Part shown: positions 54,589 to 62,608 of the stretch, piece after piece
Numbering within the stretch: position 1 is the first letter of the stretch
How the letters are laid out: every line of letters begins with the position of its first letter
DNA from: Bacteroidaceae bacterium
GTDB taxonomy: Bacteria > Bacteroidota > Bacteroidia > Bacteroidales > Bacteroidaceae
Direction: 5' to 3'
DNA: 64,000 bases
NCBI GenBank assembly: GCA_902362375.1
Contig: CABIVS010000003.1
Coordinates: 327,294 to 391,293 of the forward strand
Notes under the pieces: generated by a model
What the model saw: the letters and a program-made list of their open reading frames with translations, nothing else
Database searches by the model: none
What the model was told of the DNA's origin: nothing
Program-made: the position numbers and the translations under genes

Positions 54589-54921
54589 TTAGCGCAAATC
54601 ATCAGGATAAAACACTTGAGAAATTAATTCATATTCACGAGGCAAGGATTTAACGCCAACAACTATGCAGATTCCTTTTGCTGCAAGCTCATACAGTCTT
54701 TGTGTCGTGATGATAGAACCACGAAAGTTATAATTGCTGCATAGCACGAAATAGGTTGTAGGTAGGTCAATTGAATAGATGTCTTTACGTATGATCTTCT
54801 TTGCATCTGAAGGTACTTTAGCAAACCCTAAACGAACGGCCAGGCGAGATATGAGTTGCTCTCGATCATCCGTTGTTGGCGCGATGACAACTATTATTTT
54901 ATTCTCTTTTTTTATCGTCAT
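54589..54921 (-). CDS. Early protein, unknown
   Basis: 110 residues, alpha/beta (IIVVIAPTTDDREQLISRLA, then GICIVVGVKSLPREYE). The layout suggests a Rossmann-like or P-loop-derived fold but no complete nucleotide motif is present. Last gene of the early operon. Confidence 0.6.
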   Translation of the reverse strand: MTIKKENKIIVVIAPTTDDREQLISRLAVRLGFAKVPSDAKKIIRKDIYSIDLPTTYFVLCSNYNFRGSIITTQRLYELAAKGICIVVGVKSLPREYELISQVFYPDDLR

Positions 54922-54982
54922 AATGTTGCATGTTAAAGCGGAAAATTGTATCTTTACAGAGTAATAAATTGGGATATTATAA

Positions 54983-55312
54983 TCATCTGCGATTCGAGTA
55001 GAAATGGGGTCTGGGTGTAGACAGCACTATTCGGGGGACATGTCGAATTGCATTATAATCATCAGAGAACTCCAGAAAACTCTCTAAACAGCTTTTCAGT
55101 ATCATTTCTTCCATTATGTACATAGTTGCTATTTTTATGAATAGGTCACGAGATGCTGGTGTACAGTGTTCGTCGATGCGAATACTTTCACCTTCAGGAA
55201 TAGTTGCCAAAATGTTGTTGACTGCATGATAAAATCGCATGAATCGATCTGGATCCTGATGGTAGATAGGCATAACTTCGTCTAATACTTCTTTATAACT
55301 CTGCATTTTCAT
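54983..55312 (-). CDS. Early protein, unknown
   Basis: 109 residues, helical, starting MKMQSYKEVLDEVMPIYHQD. No motif recognised. Sits in a run of small early genes with short gaps. Confidence 0.6.
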   Translation of the reverse strand: MKMQSYKEVLDEVMPIYHQDPDRFMRFYHAVNNILATIPEGESIRIDEHCTPASRDLFIKIATMYIMEEMILKSCLESFLEFSDDYNAIRHVPRIVLSTPRPHFYSNRR

Positions 55313-55325
55313 ATCTGTATTTGGT

Positions 55326-55514
55326 TTAGAGGATTATTTCACAATCAGATTCAATAAGAAAAAAGATCTCCTTCGTGTCTTTATAGACTCTACGTTTCGC
55401 ACCAAGAGCTTTCAATTTCTTATGCGAGATTGTCACTTTGGTATCTTCAACTGAATCTATACCGTCAATGCAGGTATGAATTTTAATATTCTTTTTTGTT
55501 ACTACCCATGCCAT
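55326..55514 (-). CDS. Small early protein, unknown
   Basis: 62 residues, basic beta-rich (MAWVVTKKNIKIHTCIDGID). A consensus ribosome-binding site AGAAAGGAG stands 6 bases before the ATG. Confidence 0.6.
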   Translation of the reverse strand: MAWVVTKKNIKIHTCIDGIDSVEDTKVTISHKKLKALGAKRRVYKDTKEIFFLIESDCEIIL

Positions 55515-55537
55515 ATTTACTCCTTTCTAAATTATTA

Positions 55538-55723
55538 TTAATCAATTATTTCAAATGTCACTTTCACTTTTTTACAGCGAAAGCCTTTCTTATACATCTG
55601 TTTCCATGTCAAATTAGTTCCGTCTAGCCAGTACCTGACACAATCTCTTCGGTAATATTTTTGAGTATTCATCACAAGTGTACCATCCGGGTAGGTTATC
55701 ATGTACATTATATCTTTACGCAT
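55538..55723 (-). CDS. Small early protein, unknown
   Basis: 61 residues, very basic (pI high; RRDCVRYWLDGTNLTWKQMY), preceded by AGAAAGGAG. Possibly nucleic-acid binding. MYMITYPDGT (residue 6) is an alternative start. Confidence 0.6.
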   Translation of the reverse strand: MRKDIMYMITYPDGTLVMNTQKYYRRDCVRYWLDGTNLTWKQMYKKGFRCKKVKVTFEIID

Positions 55724-55756
55724 ATTGACTCCTTTCTGATTGTATATTTATTTTAG

Positions 55757-56014
55757 TTAACAAAGAGCGAAGATGTCTTTTGGAGAAGCATACATATGCA
55801 GCCATTTCTCCGACCAATCAATTGTGCTTATTATCCAACCATATGGGATTTCTATATGTGCATTATCTGGATAATAAGCATACCAATGTATACTTATCTC
55901 ATATTCATGTTGTACTACTTCAAGATCTTTTATTTGGCATTTTAGCCGTTTTATGATTTCTTTTTTAAGTTTGTCTGATTTGAGACAGACTTGCTGTAAC
56001 GTTAACTTTTCCAT
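55757..56014 (-). CDS. Small early protein, unknown
   Basis: 85 residues (MEKLTLQQVCLKSDKLKKEI), with a helical first half and aromatic-rich second half. Starts 4 bases after the primase-helicase gene; same transcript. Confidence 0.6.
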   Translation of the reverse strand: MEKLTLQQVCLKSDKLKKEIIKRLKCQIKDLEVVQHEYEISIHWYAYYPDNAHIEIPYGWIISTIDWSEKWLHMYASPKDIFALC

Positions 56015-56018
56015 GTTT

Positions 56019-59000
56019 TCAAAAGTCTATTAGGGTTTGTTCTTTTTCTGCATCGTCTTCTGGAATTCCATCTCCTGTATAGGATCCAGTTCCAACGGTA
56101 AAATATTCTATTCCTCCAGCTTTATCGTCGATAATGGGGCGGCCATCTTTATCTAGTTGGAAGGGTTTGCCAGTTTTACTGTCATATTTATGTGGATTGA
56201 ATATGAAGCCTTTCCAGTCACAATACATTATGAACTTCTTTTTAAATGCAGTCGGTGATATAAATTTTCTTTGAGCAGGGTCATATGTACAAAAGGCATC
56301 ATATAAGTCTTTCCGGACAAGACGCTGATTCAAATGTTCATTTGAAGAGAAATATTCGTCTGCCCAGGATATAAGGGTTTCACCCATTTCCTGTCGGAGT
56401 TTCCGTTGCTCGAGCCGTTCTCCAGGAGCTTGTACAACTCCAAACTGAAGATAAAGTTGTATGCAGTTGGCCAATAAGTTCCAAGTGAGATTCCATTGGT
56501 CGAAATCCCATTCGGAGAAAAAAAGGCTACCGAAGTCATCAATAGGCTTACGTGAATCATTATAATAATCAGAAAAGGCGAGGAGCCATTGTCGATCAGT
56601 GAAGCTGGAACCACTACCACGAATTGCATGATTGGTGGCAATGTAGATTTTGGGAGATGCGGAAAAAGGTAGAGTGATTCTTCTGCCTCCTTTATAGTTT
56701 ACACTCCAGTCTCCAGTAATATTTGGGAATAAAAACTCAAAATTGAAGTTCTGTAGTACGTCATCTATGAAGACTAGTTTGGTGTTTTCAAGTACATCAT
56801 TCCAAACGAATTGATCATTGAAGAGGTCACTTCTTTTTCCAGGTATGTAAGCAGTAGGTACAGCGCAGCGCATGAGCTCTCCAATTAAAGACTTACCACT
56901 TCGGCCATTAGAATCACCTACTTCAGATTGTTTTCCGTCCATTCCAACAACAGCTTTTGAAACATTATTATCTTTTGCTTCCATTATCATATAACCGATT
57001 GCACATAACTTACTCAAGAGATGAATCCTATTTTCATTTTCTTCATCGGCATCTTTTTCTACTTCTGACTTTCGCCAGGAGAAATTGCTGGTGTTTTCCA
57101 GAAATTGGAGATAATGACATTTTTCCCCATCTTTTGAGATAGAATAGGTGTAATGATTTTCTTGGTCTACCCTGAAAGTGATTAATGGATAGCCTAAGTA
57201 CTTGGCTGGAATCATTTTTCGTTGTTCTGCCCATATATGGTGACTGATATTTTCATATCCCATTTCTTGCACATTGTCTTTGGTTATGTACCAACATTTG
57301 GTATCAAAATAAAAATATTGGCTTTCTCTATTAGGCTTTATAAAATTGGGTTCAATGAAATTGAGTAGTGATAGTTTGTCCGGGCCTACATACTGGGATA
57401 CCCCTTTGATAAGCATCTCGTTTACTTCCTTTTTGCAATAGTGTTTTGCAAATTGAAATAAATAATCTCGTGCATCCGATGCGTCGATTGCTTGAACAAC
57501 CGGTGGATCCAGGTGAATGAACTGATAGGTTTTGTCAAGTCGACGAAGACGACCAAAACCACGATTCTGTAGAAAATTATGGGAATTGACATAGCAGAAT
57601 TGATATTCAATACGTGAATCTCCTCCCCGATCTTTTTTCTCTACTTCTTCCCAAAATTTTTCATCATCATCGAAGGGCTGTGCCAAGATAACTTTGTCTG
57701 TGTCATCAAACTTCCATCGATATCTTCCGAATACAAATTCAGGAAGGTTTTTGAGAATATCCTTATGACGTTCGGCAAATGCTTCATGGGAATGTAGACA
57801 CCATAACTCTAGTAATTTGTGGTCGGTCCAAGTTGTAATCTTGAACATTTCAACGTACTTTCCAAGGCCTTTTTTTTGATTACACGCAAATTCGATATCA
57901 TTGGCCAGTTCATCTTCATGATCCTTAAGGGTATTTGACAGTAAATCGTCCAAACCTTTGTCCCCGGCTTCATTTTTCTGAATGTGGCCGACATAAACTT
58001 CTACATAGATATTTCGATTCTTAAGAGTACGCATATACTCTTTGAAGTTTTTGGCAGCGTAGAAAAAGCAGTAAGGACGTTTTTCGACACGGTCATTAAG
58101 TCGGATATTAGTGCTGATATCATCCCAATCAGAGTCAAATATGAATGCAACTTCTTTAACACCACATGTTGTGATGATCTTTACTAGATCTTCCGGAAGA
58201 GAGTTGTTTTCTTTACTACCTAAATTCTGAATACCAGAAACTGCAATTGAAGGAACTCCGTGTTTACAAGCCTTCTCTGCCTTTTTTTCTCCTTCCTGGA
58301 TATAGAGTCTGGGGATTTGCAGTTTCTCCTTATACATACGGCGCAGTTTCTCTGGAATATAGATAGGCGTACCACTTCCTGAAGGTGATTTATATTTGAA
58401 TGGTTTCCCTTCTTTGTCTAAATGTGCATCTGGAAATTGCCATCGTATTCGAAAATATTCTTTCCGTTCACCTGTGTCTTTTTTGCGATGATCTTTCCTG
58501 GGATAAGTAACTGGCATACCTTCGAGGTCATAATATTCTATGATCACGTCGTCCCCAGATGAATCAATTTCTCCGGATTCGTTTATAGTACCAGGACGAA
58601 ATGTACGTGTTTCAAAAATCGACTTAGTATCACCGGTTTTATAAATTTTAGCTGTGACATCTTCAAAAGTCAGCCCTGAATCAGAAAGCATTTTAGCACA
58701 AAAGCTGTCGACGTCATTGCCTTTAGCTTTTTTACTTCCTTTCTTCATTTTCTCGGTCGGCTTTTTTTTCTGTTCCGGACGCTGGTCAAGAATGACGTTG
58801 AATTTGTGTGCCAAGTACTCGAGAGCATCCGGGAATTCTTTTTTCTCGACTCTCATTAAATAGTCAAGTGCGCCAACTCCATTAATTTGATGGCAGGAGA
58901 AACAGCCATAAATATCTTTGACCGGGTGGATGCTAAATTTCTTCGACGCCTTGCATACTGGGCAGTCGCATACGTAACTAGCTCCGGACTTACGGAGATT

Positions 59001-59081
59001 TTGGAAGTCTTGTACCACATCAATCAGGTGACTGGCAGATGCGTCTTTGATGCGTTTTATATCATCATCAGTAAAATTCAT
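56019..59081 (-). CDS. Primase-helicase
   Basis: 1020 residues. Zinc-binding CHC2-type primase motif at the N-terminus (Cys40, Cys43, Cys60, Cys63 in CDCPVC...GCFSCH). A TOPRIM-like region follows (LYIQEGEKKAEKACKHGVPS, then EVAFIFDSDWDD, about 265-330). The C-terminal third is an SF3-like helicase with Walker A GDSNGRSGKSLIGEL (about 720-732), Walker B KLVFIDDVL (about 770) and a sensor-like IYIATNHAIRG. It would open and prime phage DNA. The gene dominates the early operon; no phage DNA polymerase is seen, so host polymerase is likely used. Confidence 0.9.
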   Translation of the reverse strand: MNFTDDDIKRIKDASASHLIDVVQDFQNLRKSGASYVCDCPVCKASKKFSIHPVKDIYGCFSCHQINGVGALDYLMRVEKKEFPDALEYLAHKFNVILDQRPEQKKKPTEKMKKGSKKAKGNDVDSFCAKMLSDSGLTFEDVTAKIYKTGDTKSIFETRTFRPGTINESGEIDSSGDDVIIEYYDLEGMPVTYPRKDHRKKDTGERKEYFRIRWQFPDAHLDKEGKPFKYKSPSGSGTPIYIPEKLRRMYKEKLQIPRLYIQEGEKKAEKACKHGVPSIAVSGIQNLGSKENNSLPEDLVKIITTCGVKEVAFIFDSDWDDISTNIRLNDRVEKRPYCFFYAAKNFKEYMRTLKNRNIYVEVYVGHIQKNEAGDKGLDDLLSNTLKDHEDELANDIEFACNQKKGLGKYVEMFKITTWTDHKLLELWCLHSHEAFAERHKDILKNLPEFVFGRYRWKFDDTDKVILAQPFDDDEKFWEEVEKKDRGGDSRIEYQFCYVNSHNFLQNRGFGRLRRLDKTYQFIHLDPPVVQAIDASDARDYLFQFAKHYCKKEVNEMLIKGVSQYVGPDKLSLLNFIEPNFIKPNRESQYFYFDTKCWYITKDNVQEMGYENISHHIWAEQRKMIPAKYLGYPLITFRVDQENHYTYSISKDGEKCHYLQFLENTSNFSWRKSEVEKDADEENENRIHLLSKLCAIGYMIMEAKDNNVSKAVVGMDGKQSEVGDSNGRSGKSLIGELMRCAVPTAYIPGKRSDLFNDQFVWNDVLENTKLVFIDDVLQNFNFEFLFPNITGDWSVNYKGGRRITLPFSASPKIYIATNHAIRGSGSSFTDRQWLLAFSDYYNDSRKPIDDFGSLFFSEWDFDQWNLTWNLLANCIQLYLQFGVVQAPGERLEQRKLRQEMGETLISWADEYFSSNEHLNQRLVRKDLYDAFCTYDPAQRKFISPTAFKKKFIMYCDWKGFIFNPHKYDSKTGKPFQLDKDGRPIIDDKAGGIEYFTVGTGSYTGDGIPEDDAEKEQTLIDF

Positions 59082-59083
59082 AG

Positions 59084-59275
59084 CTATGGTTTTTTATTTG
59101 GTACGGAGAAAACAAGTTCTTCGAGTTGCAAATGAAGCTGTTTTCTAAGGACTTCAATAGGACTGGATAAAAGTTGCGTGTCTGCCTGCTGAATTATCTC
59201 TAAAAGATGTTGAGCGTCTTTTGGATGAATATCATTAATGGTGAGTAAACCACGATTGTCAATGTCTACATACAT
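59084..59275 (-). CDS. Small early protein, unknown
   Basis: 63 residues (MYVDIDNRGLLTINDIHPKD), acidic, helical. 2 bases upstream of the primase-helicase gene. Confidence 0.6.
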   Translation of the reverse strand: MYVDIDNRGLLTINDIHPKDAQHLLEIIQQADTQLLSSPIEVLRKQLHLQLEELVFSVPNKKP

Positions 59276-59279
59276 AGTA

Positions 59280-59543
59280 TTACCTTTTTTTGCGCCCTCC
59301 TACGGCTTTATGGTGATAGTTTAACTTATATCGTTGGCGTAGTTTTTCCGCATATTCAGATGTTGCATTTTGGGGATCAACGAGAACTTGCGTCCGGGCG
59401 TCTATTCTTAACAATATCTTGTTTGATTCTAGCTGAACAGATTGCTGACAAAGAGCTGCAACTTCTTCCGGATTATCGTTCTCAAACAGGTTTATCTTTT
59501 CTCTTTTTTGAGTGGATGGGCTAGGAGAGTGAACAACTTTCAT
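59280..59543 (-). CDS. Small early protein, unknown
   Basis: 87 residues with a basic C-terminus (KLNYHHKAVGGRKKR). Linker-like composition; possibly DNA-associated. No family recognised. Confidence 0.6.
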   Translation of the reverse strand: MKVVHSPSPSTQKREKINLFENDNPEEVAALCQQSVQLESNKILLRIDARTQVLVDPQNATSEYAEKLRQRYKLNYHHKAVGGRKKR

Positions 59544-59552
59544 AGCTTACTA

Positions 59553-59876
59553 TTATAATTCTTTGAATAGTTCTTCAATAAATTCTTTTAAGTATTGAGG
59601 TATCTCCTTTGTTTCTATCTTCTCTTTTTCTTGGTATTTATAATAGTCACAGGCCGTTAATATGATATTACGGGCAATGGATGAATTTTGCATGATCTCC
59701 ACGACTGCTGGTATGATATTGATAGGAGAACCTGCAATTACTACCGGAGTGGCGACGAGAGAACCTTGCTTTTTATATAAAAAGCAAAGAGCATTCATAT
59801 CATTTGATTTAATAATATTTGAAATTCCAATCATTGCGGAAGTTATCCGTTTTTCTGCTTCTTCAAAGTTTTCCAT
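59553..59876 (-). CDS. Early protein, unknown
   Basis: 107 residues from MENFEEAEKRITSAMIGISN at 59876. A longer frame from 59936 would overlap the tRNA-like element and is rejected. Helical, with a central hydrophobic stretch (PVVIAGSPINIIPAVVEIM). No family recognised. Confidence 0.6.
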   Translation of the reverse strand: MENFEEAEKRITSAMIGISNIIKSNDMNALCFLYKKQGSLVATPVVIAGSPINIIPAVVEIMQNSSIARNIILTACDYYKYQEKEKIETKEIPQYLKEFIEELFKEL

Positions 59877-59908
59877 AACGTTTACTTTTATGTTAATAAT
59901 ATAAATTG

Positions 59909-59984
59909 TGGATATTTGGGAATCGAACCCAGCCAACAGAGAAATGCTGAAAACTCCGCCATGCTACCTTACACCATTATCCGT
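59909..59984 (-). tRNA. tRNA-like element with enlarged anticodon loop
   Basis: 76 nt on the minus strand with conserved tRNA positions: U8, D arm GTG-TAAGGTAG-CAT with A14, GG and A21 in place, T arm TGGG-TTCGATT-CCCA, and five internal acceptor pairs (GGATA/TATCC) with mismatches at 1-72 (C-A) and 7-66. The anticodon arm pairs CGGAG with CTCTG but encloses 12 bases instead of 7; a weaker 7-base loop (GGAGT/ATTTC, loop TTTCAGC, anticodon UCA) is possible. Either a decayed tRNA gene or an unusual RNA. A hairpin GCCGGG-TGAAATT-CCCGGC lies just upstream. Confidence 0.45.
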
Positions 59985-60172
59985 ATGCCGGGAATTTCAC
60001 CCGGCAAATCTAGTGTGACAAACCTAACCAGGGACTGGATACCCTACATGCCTCCTTAAGCATGGCTTTTTATGATTAATAATGATAAACTTCTATTTCC
60101 TCATTTGAGTATAGAAAATGTATAACTAAAATACCGGGCTTGTCCCGGACGCATTCCTTATGCGTAATTTGA

Positions 60173-60559
60173 TTAAATAATATATGGTTGATTAATAGAA
60201 GTTTCCTGTCTTTTGACTCGATGTTCAGTCCGTGTTCTGCGAGAACGGCGCACTGTATATGTTGAGTCTGTAATGATCGTGATTTCTCCACCAATAAACA
60301 GGAAGAGTAGTATGACTGATATTTGTCTTCTAACAAAAGGAGATAAGTCAAAGCTAATGTTGTGGTGTGTACAAAACCACCATGCGGAGATTTCGTTGAT
60401 CTTATTCAGTCCCAATTTCTCTTTAACTTTCCGGAGGGTATTATCTACGGTTCGTACGCTGATCTGCAACAGTGAAGCTGTCTCTTTATATGAGCCTCCC
60501 CATGCAACGCATTCGGCTATTTCATTTTCTCGTTTTGCAAGTGTGACTTTTAAGTTCAT
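60173..60559 (-). CDS. LuxR-type HTH protein with membrane segment
   Basis: 128 residues. A GerE/LuxR HTH at the N-terminus (LAKRENEIAECVAWGGSYKE, then TASLLQISVRTVDNTLRKVK), then a short Trp-rich stretch, one membrane helix (VRRQISVILLFLFIGGEI, about 75-93) and a basic, probably disordered tail. DNA-binding proteins held at the membrane are uncommon in phages. It is the second gene of the early operon after the Cro-like gene. Likely an early regulator. Confidence 0.75.
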   Translation of the reverse strand: MNLKVTLAKRENEIAECVAWGGSYKETASLLQISVRTVDNTLRKVKEKLGLNKINEISAWWFCTHHNISFDLSPFVRRQISVILLFLFIGGEITIITDSTYTVRRSRRTRTEHRVKRQETSINQPYII

Positions 60560-60561
60560 GG

Positions 60562-60819
60562 CTATATATCTTCAATGGTCCAACAGTCTGTTATATCATA
60601 TTTCTTAAAGACTTCTGTAATTGCCGAGAATAGAGTTACAGAGATATCGATAATCCCGGCATTCAGCTTTTTGGAGAAGTACGATCGTGATGGGTTATTT
60701 AAAACCTGTGTCAAGTCTGATTTGAGTTTGTCTTTATCTTCTAAAGAGACTTGCAGATATCCTTTTTTAAATGAATAGCGTTTTTTCGCTATTGCAGATG
60801 TTCTAGTTTTGTTGTACAT
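60562..60819 (-). CDS. Cro-like early repressor
   Basis: 85 residues from MYNKTRTSAIAKKRYSFKKG at 60819; the frame could begin with GTG at 60843, but that lies at the predicted transcription start. Small, basic, divergently transcribed from the repressor gene across the operator array, the position of cro in lambdoid phages. The fold is not obvious from sequence. It ends 2 bases from the LuxR-like gene. Confidence 0.65.
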   Translation of the reverse strand: MYNKTRTSAIAKKRYSFKKGYLQVSLEDKDKLKSDLTQVLNNPSRSYFSKKLNAGIIDISVTLFSAITEVFKKYDITDCWTIEDI

Positions 60820-60853
60820 TTGTTGCAATAATTTTGAAATCACTGTGCAAATA

Positions 60854-60961
60854 TAGAGAACTTTTCTCTATTTGCAAATATTTTACGAGAACATTTCTAA
60901 TAAAAAGATATTTTATTGCGAATTGTTCTATAAATGAAAATAAATAATGGAGAATAGTTCT
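60854..60961. promoter_or_regulatory. Switch region with four evenly spaced operators and early promoter
   Basis: AGAA-N3-TTCT sites centred at 60862 (within a perfect TAGAGAA-CTT-TTCTCTA), 60893, 60924 (one mismatch) and 60956, spaced 31-32 bp. On the minus strand TTTG and TATATTTG (about 60853-60846) with a 19-base spacer form the early promoter; the first operator lies between its boxes. The fourth operator overlaps codons 2-5 of the repressor gene. Confidence 0.8.
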
Positions 60962-61363
60962 ATTGCTAAAGAGACATTTATAGACCGACTTGAGTTTTTT
61001 ATGAAAACTGAAGGATTGAATTCTAATAGCTTGACTGTTGCAGCAAACCTTTCAAATGGTCTTATAGGTAAAGCTTTAAAGAATAGGTCATCTATGAATT
61101 CTGATAGTATAGAACGAATCTTGTGTGCTTACACAAACTTAAGTGCCGAATGGTTAATGACTGGTAAGGGCACTATGTATGTGAACGATCAGCCTGCGAA
61201 AGCATCCGATATTCCTAACAACTTGAATAGTGATAATTTGGTCTTTTTTTTGCGTGATAGGAATAAGGAATTGGAATGTGAAAACAGGAGATTACTCGTA
61301 GAAAACGCATCTTTGAGAACAAGATTGGAATTACTGGATGATTCCAAAAATAAAACAGGATGA
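60947..61363 (+). CDS. Phage repressor (CI-like)
   Basis: 138 residues. Helix-turn-helix at about 20-50 (LNSNSLTVAANLSNGLIGKA), the motif AEWLMTGKGTMY typical of Bacteroides phage repressors, and a C-terminal coiled coil (about 95-135) for dimerisation. There is no S24 peptidase domain, so RecA-driven self-cleavage is not expected and induction must work differently. It is divergent from the Cro-like gene and overlaps operator 4. Confidence 0.85.
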   Translation: MENSSIAKETFIDRLEFFMKTEGLNSNSLTVAANLSNGLIGKALKNRSSMNSDSIERILCAYTNLSAEWLMTGKGTMYVNDQPAKASDIPNNLNSDNLVFFLRDRNKELECENRRLLVENASLRTRLELLDDSKNKTG

Positions 61364-61511
61364 CGATTATTAAAGGGGGAAAATTCCCTAAATAAATAGT
61401 GAAGTATAACAAGAAAGATAAACTCTAGAAACTAAAGAACTGTTTCGGTTCCGGTTACGTTTGTAGCCCGCTTACGAGATAAGTTCCTGATTGTTAGTAC
61501 TGAAAATAGTA

Positions 61512-61524
61512 CGCCAGGAACCTC
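61512..61524 (+). other. attR core
   Basis: CGCCAGGAACCTC, identical to 13584-13596. A GTACT-N6-AGTAC inverted repeat ends at its left edge (61497-61512) and may be an arm-type or core integrase site. Phage DNA lies to the left, host DNA to the right. Confidence 0.88.
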
Positions 61525-61528
61525 AAGC

Positions 61529-61569
61529 AAAGCTCCGAAACTACTTATAATAAAGGGTTTCGGAGCTTT
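61529..61569 (+). terminator. Native tRNA-Cys terminator, separated by the prophage
   Basis: A 13-bp perfect inverted repeat (AAAGCTCCGAAAC and complement) followed by TTTTTG, 5 bases after the att core. In the unoccupied site it would directly follow tRNA-Cys. Confidence 0.75.
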
Positions 61570-61698
61570 TTGTTTTTGAAGAGGACGCAAATAGGGGCGC
61601 AAGCTTTGGATAAGTTTATTTACGATGCACCGATAAACGCTTTTTTTCAACGTGTACCCGGACTTGCTACTTGAAATGTAACGGTAATTAATAAAAAA

Positions 61699-61729
61699 AT
61701 GCTGCTTATCTGATGTGATAAACAGCATT
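61699..61729 (-). terminator. tRNA-Thr terminator
   Basis: AATGCTGtTTATC / GATAAgCAGCATT on the minus strand, followed by T7. It is 11 bases after the tRNA 3' end. The stretch 61570-61698 has no convincing gene. Confidence 0.75.
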
Positions 61730-61739
61730 CATTCTGGAG

Positions 61740-61813
61740 AGCCTCTTGTCGGATTCGAACCAACGACCCCGAGATTACAAATCACGTGCTCTGGCCAACT
61801 GAGCTAAAGAGGC
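61740..61813 (-). tRNA. tRNA-Thr(UGU)
   Basis: Acceptor GCCTCTT/AAGAGGC, D arm GCTC-AGTTGGCCA-GAGC, anticodon loop TTTGTAA (UGU), T arm with TTCGAAT. CCA is not encoded. Confidence 0.95.
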
Positions 61814-61907
61814 GTTTTTCTTTTGCGGGTGCAAAGGTATGAATTTCTTTTAAAAATGCAAATACATCGCATACTTTTTTTATATTTGCAAAGTTACCAA
61901 TGATTAG

Positions 61908-62510
61908 ATGAAAATGAAAATTATGAATGTATGTAGTATGGCGCTTTTAGCCATAGGTATATGGGCTTGTTCCGGACAGAAGAAAGGAACGGCGAATGTT
62001 GAAGTTGCAACAGATAGTGTAGAAGTAGCTACGGATGCAAAATCTGTTCAGGCAGATAGTACAGGATATATTGTCCGGGTAGGAGAGATGGCTCCGGATT
62101 TCACGATTACCTTGACAGATGGGAAACAAGTGAGTTTATCTTCCCTTCGTGGTAAAGTAGTCATGTTGCAGTTCACAGCAAGCTGGTGTGGAGTTTGCCG
62201 TAAAGAAATGCCGTTTATCGAGAAGGATATTTGGTTGAAGCATAAAAATAATGCAGACTTTGCTCTGATTGGCATTGACCGTGACGAACCGCTTGACAAA
62301 GTACTGGCTTTTGCTAAATCTACCGGAGTCACTTATCCGTTAGGACTGGATCCGGGAGCTGATATTTTTGCGAAATATGCATTACGTGAATCCGGAATAA
62401 CGAGAAACGTGTTGATTGATAAGGAAGGGAAAATTGTAAAGCTGACTCGTTTATATAATGAGGAAGAGTTTGCTTCTCTTGTGCAGGCAATTAATGAAAT
62501 GCTAAAATAA
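61908..62510 (+). CDS. TlpA-like thiol-disulfide lipoprotein
   Basis: 200 residues. Lipoprotein signal with lipobox WACSG (Cys about 21), a Val/Asp/Ala-rich linker, then a thioredoxin-like domain with active site WCGVCRKE (about 104-111) and the cis-Pro region GITRNVLID. TlpA/ResA-type proteins reduce or reshuffle disulfides in the periplasm or cytochrome c maturation. A -7 box (TATATTTG) lies at about 61882. MKIMNVCSM (two codons in) is an alternative start. Confidence 0.9.
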   Translation: MKMKIMNVCSMALLAIGIWACSGQKKGTANVEVATDSVEVATDAKSVQADSTGYIVRVGEMAPDFTITLTDGKQVSLSSLRGKVVMLQFTASWCGVCRKEMPFIEKDIWLKHKNNADFALIGIDRDEPLDKVLAFAKSTGVTYPLGLDPGADIFAKYALRESGITRNVLIDKEGKIVKLTRLYNEEEFASLVQAINEMLK

Positions 62511-62561
62511 AAGAAAACCCTCATCAGATGTTCCTAACGGAACAGGTATGAGTATATAAAA

Positions 62562-62596
62562 ATAGTGACGCTATCCGGAGTGCATACCGTCACTAT
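62562..62596. terminator. Hairpin between convergent genes
   Basis: ATAGTGACG / CGTCACTAT hairpin in the 98-base gap between the TlpA-like and methyltransferase stops. Confidence 0.7.
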
Positions 62597-62608
62597 ATGA
62601 TGATGTAT

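Noticed and set aside
54940..54970. A TATCTTTA box on the plus strand before 54983
   Set aside because: All genes nearby are on the minus strand; probably chance.
60000..60075. A second tRNA next to the tRNA-like element
   Set aside because: The GCCGGG-TGAAATT-CCCGGC hairpin lacks the T-loop consensus, and no acceptor or anticodon arm could be drawn.
61432..61728. A 98-codon open frame across attR
   Set aside because: Spans the phage-host joint and two terminators; composition not protein-like. I looked for an integrase remnant in 61575-61690 and saw no motif.
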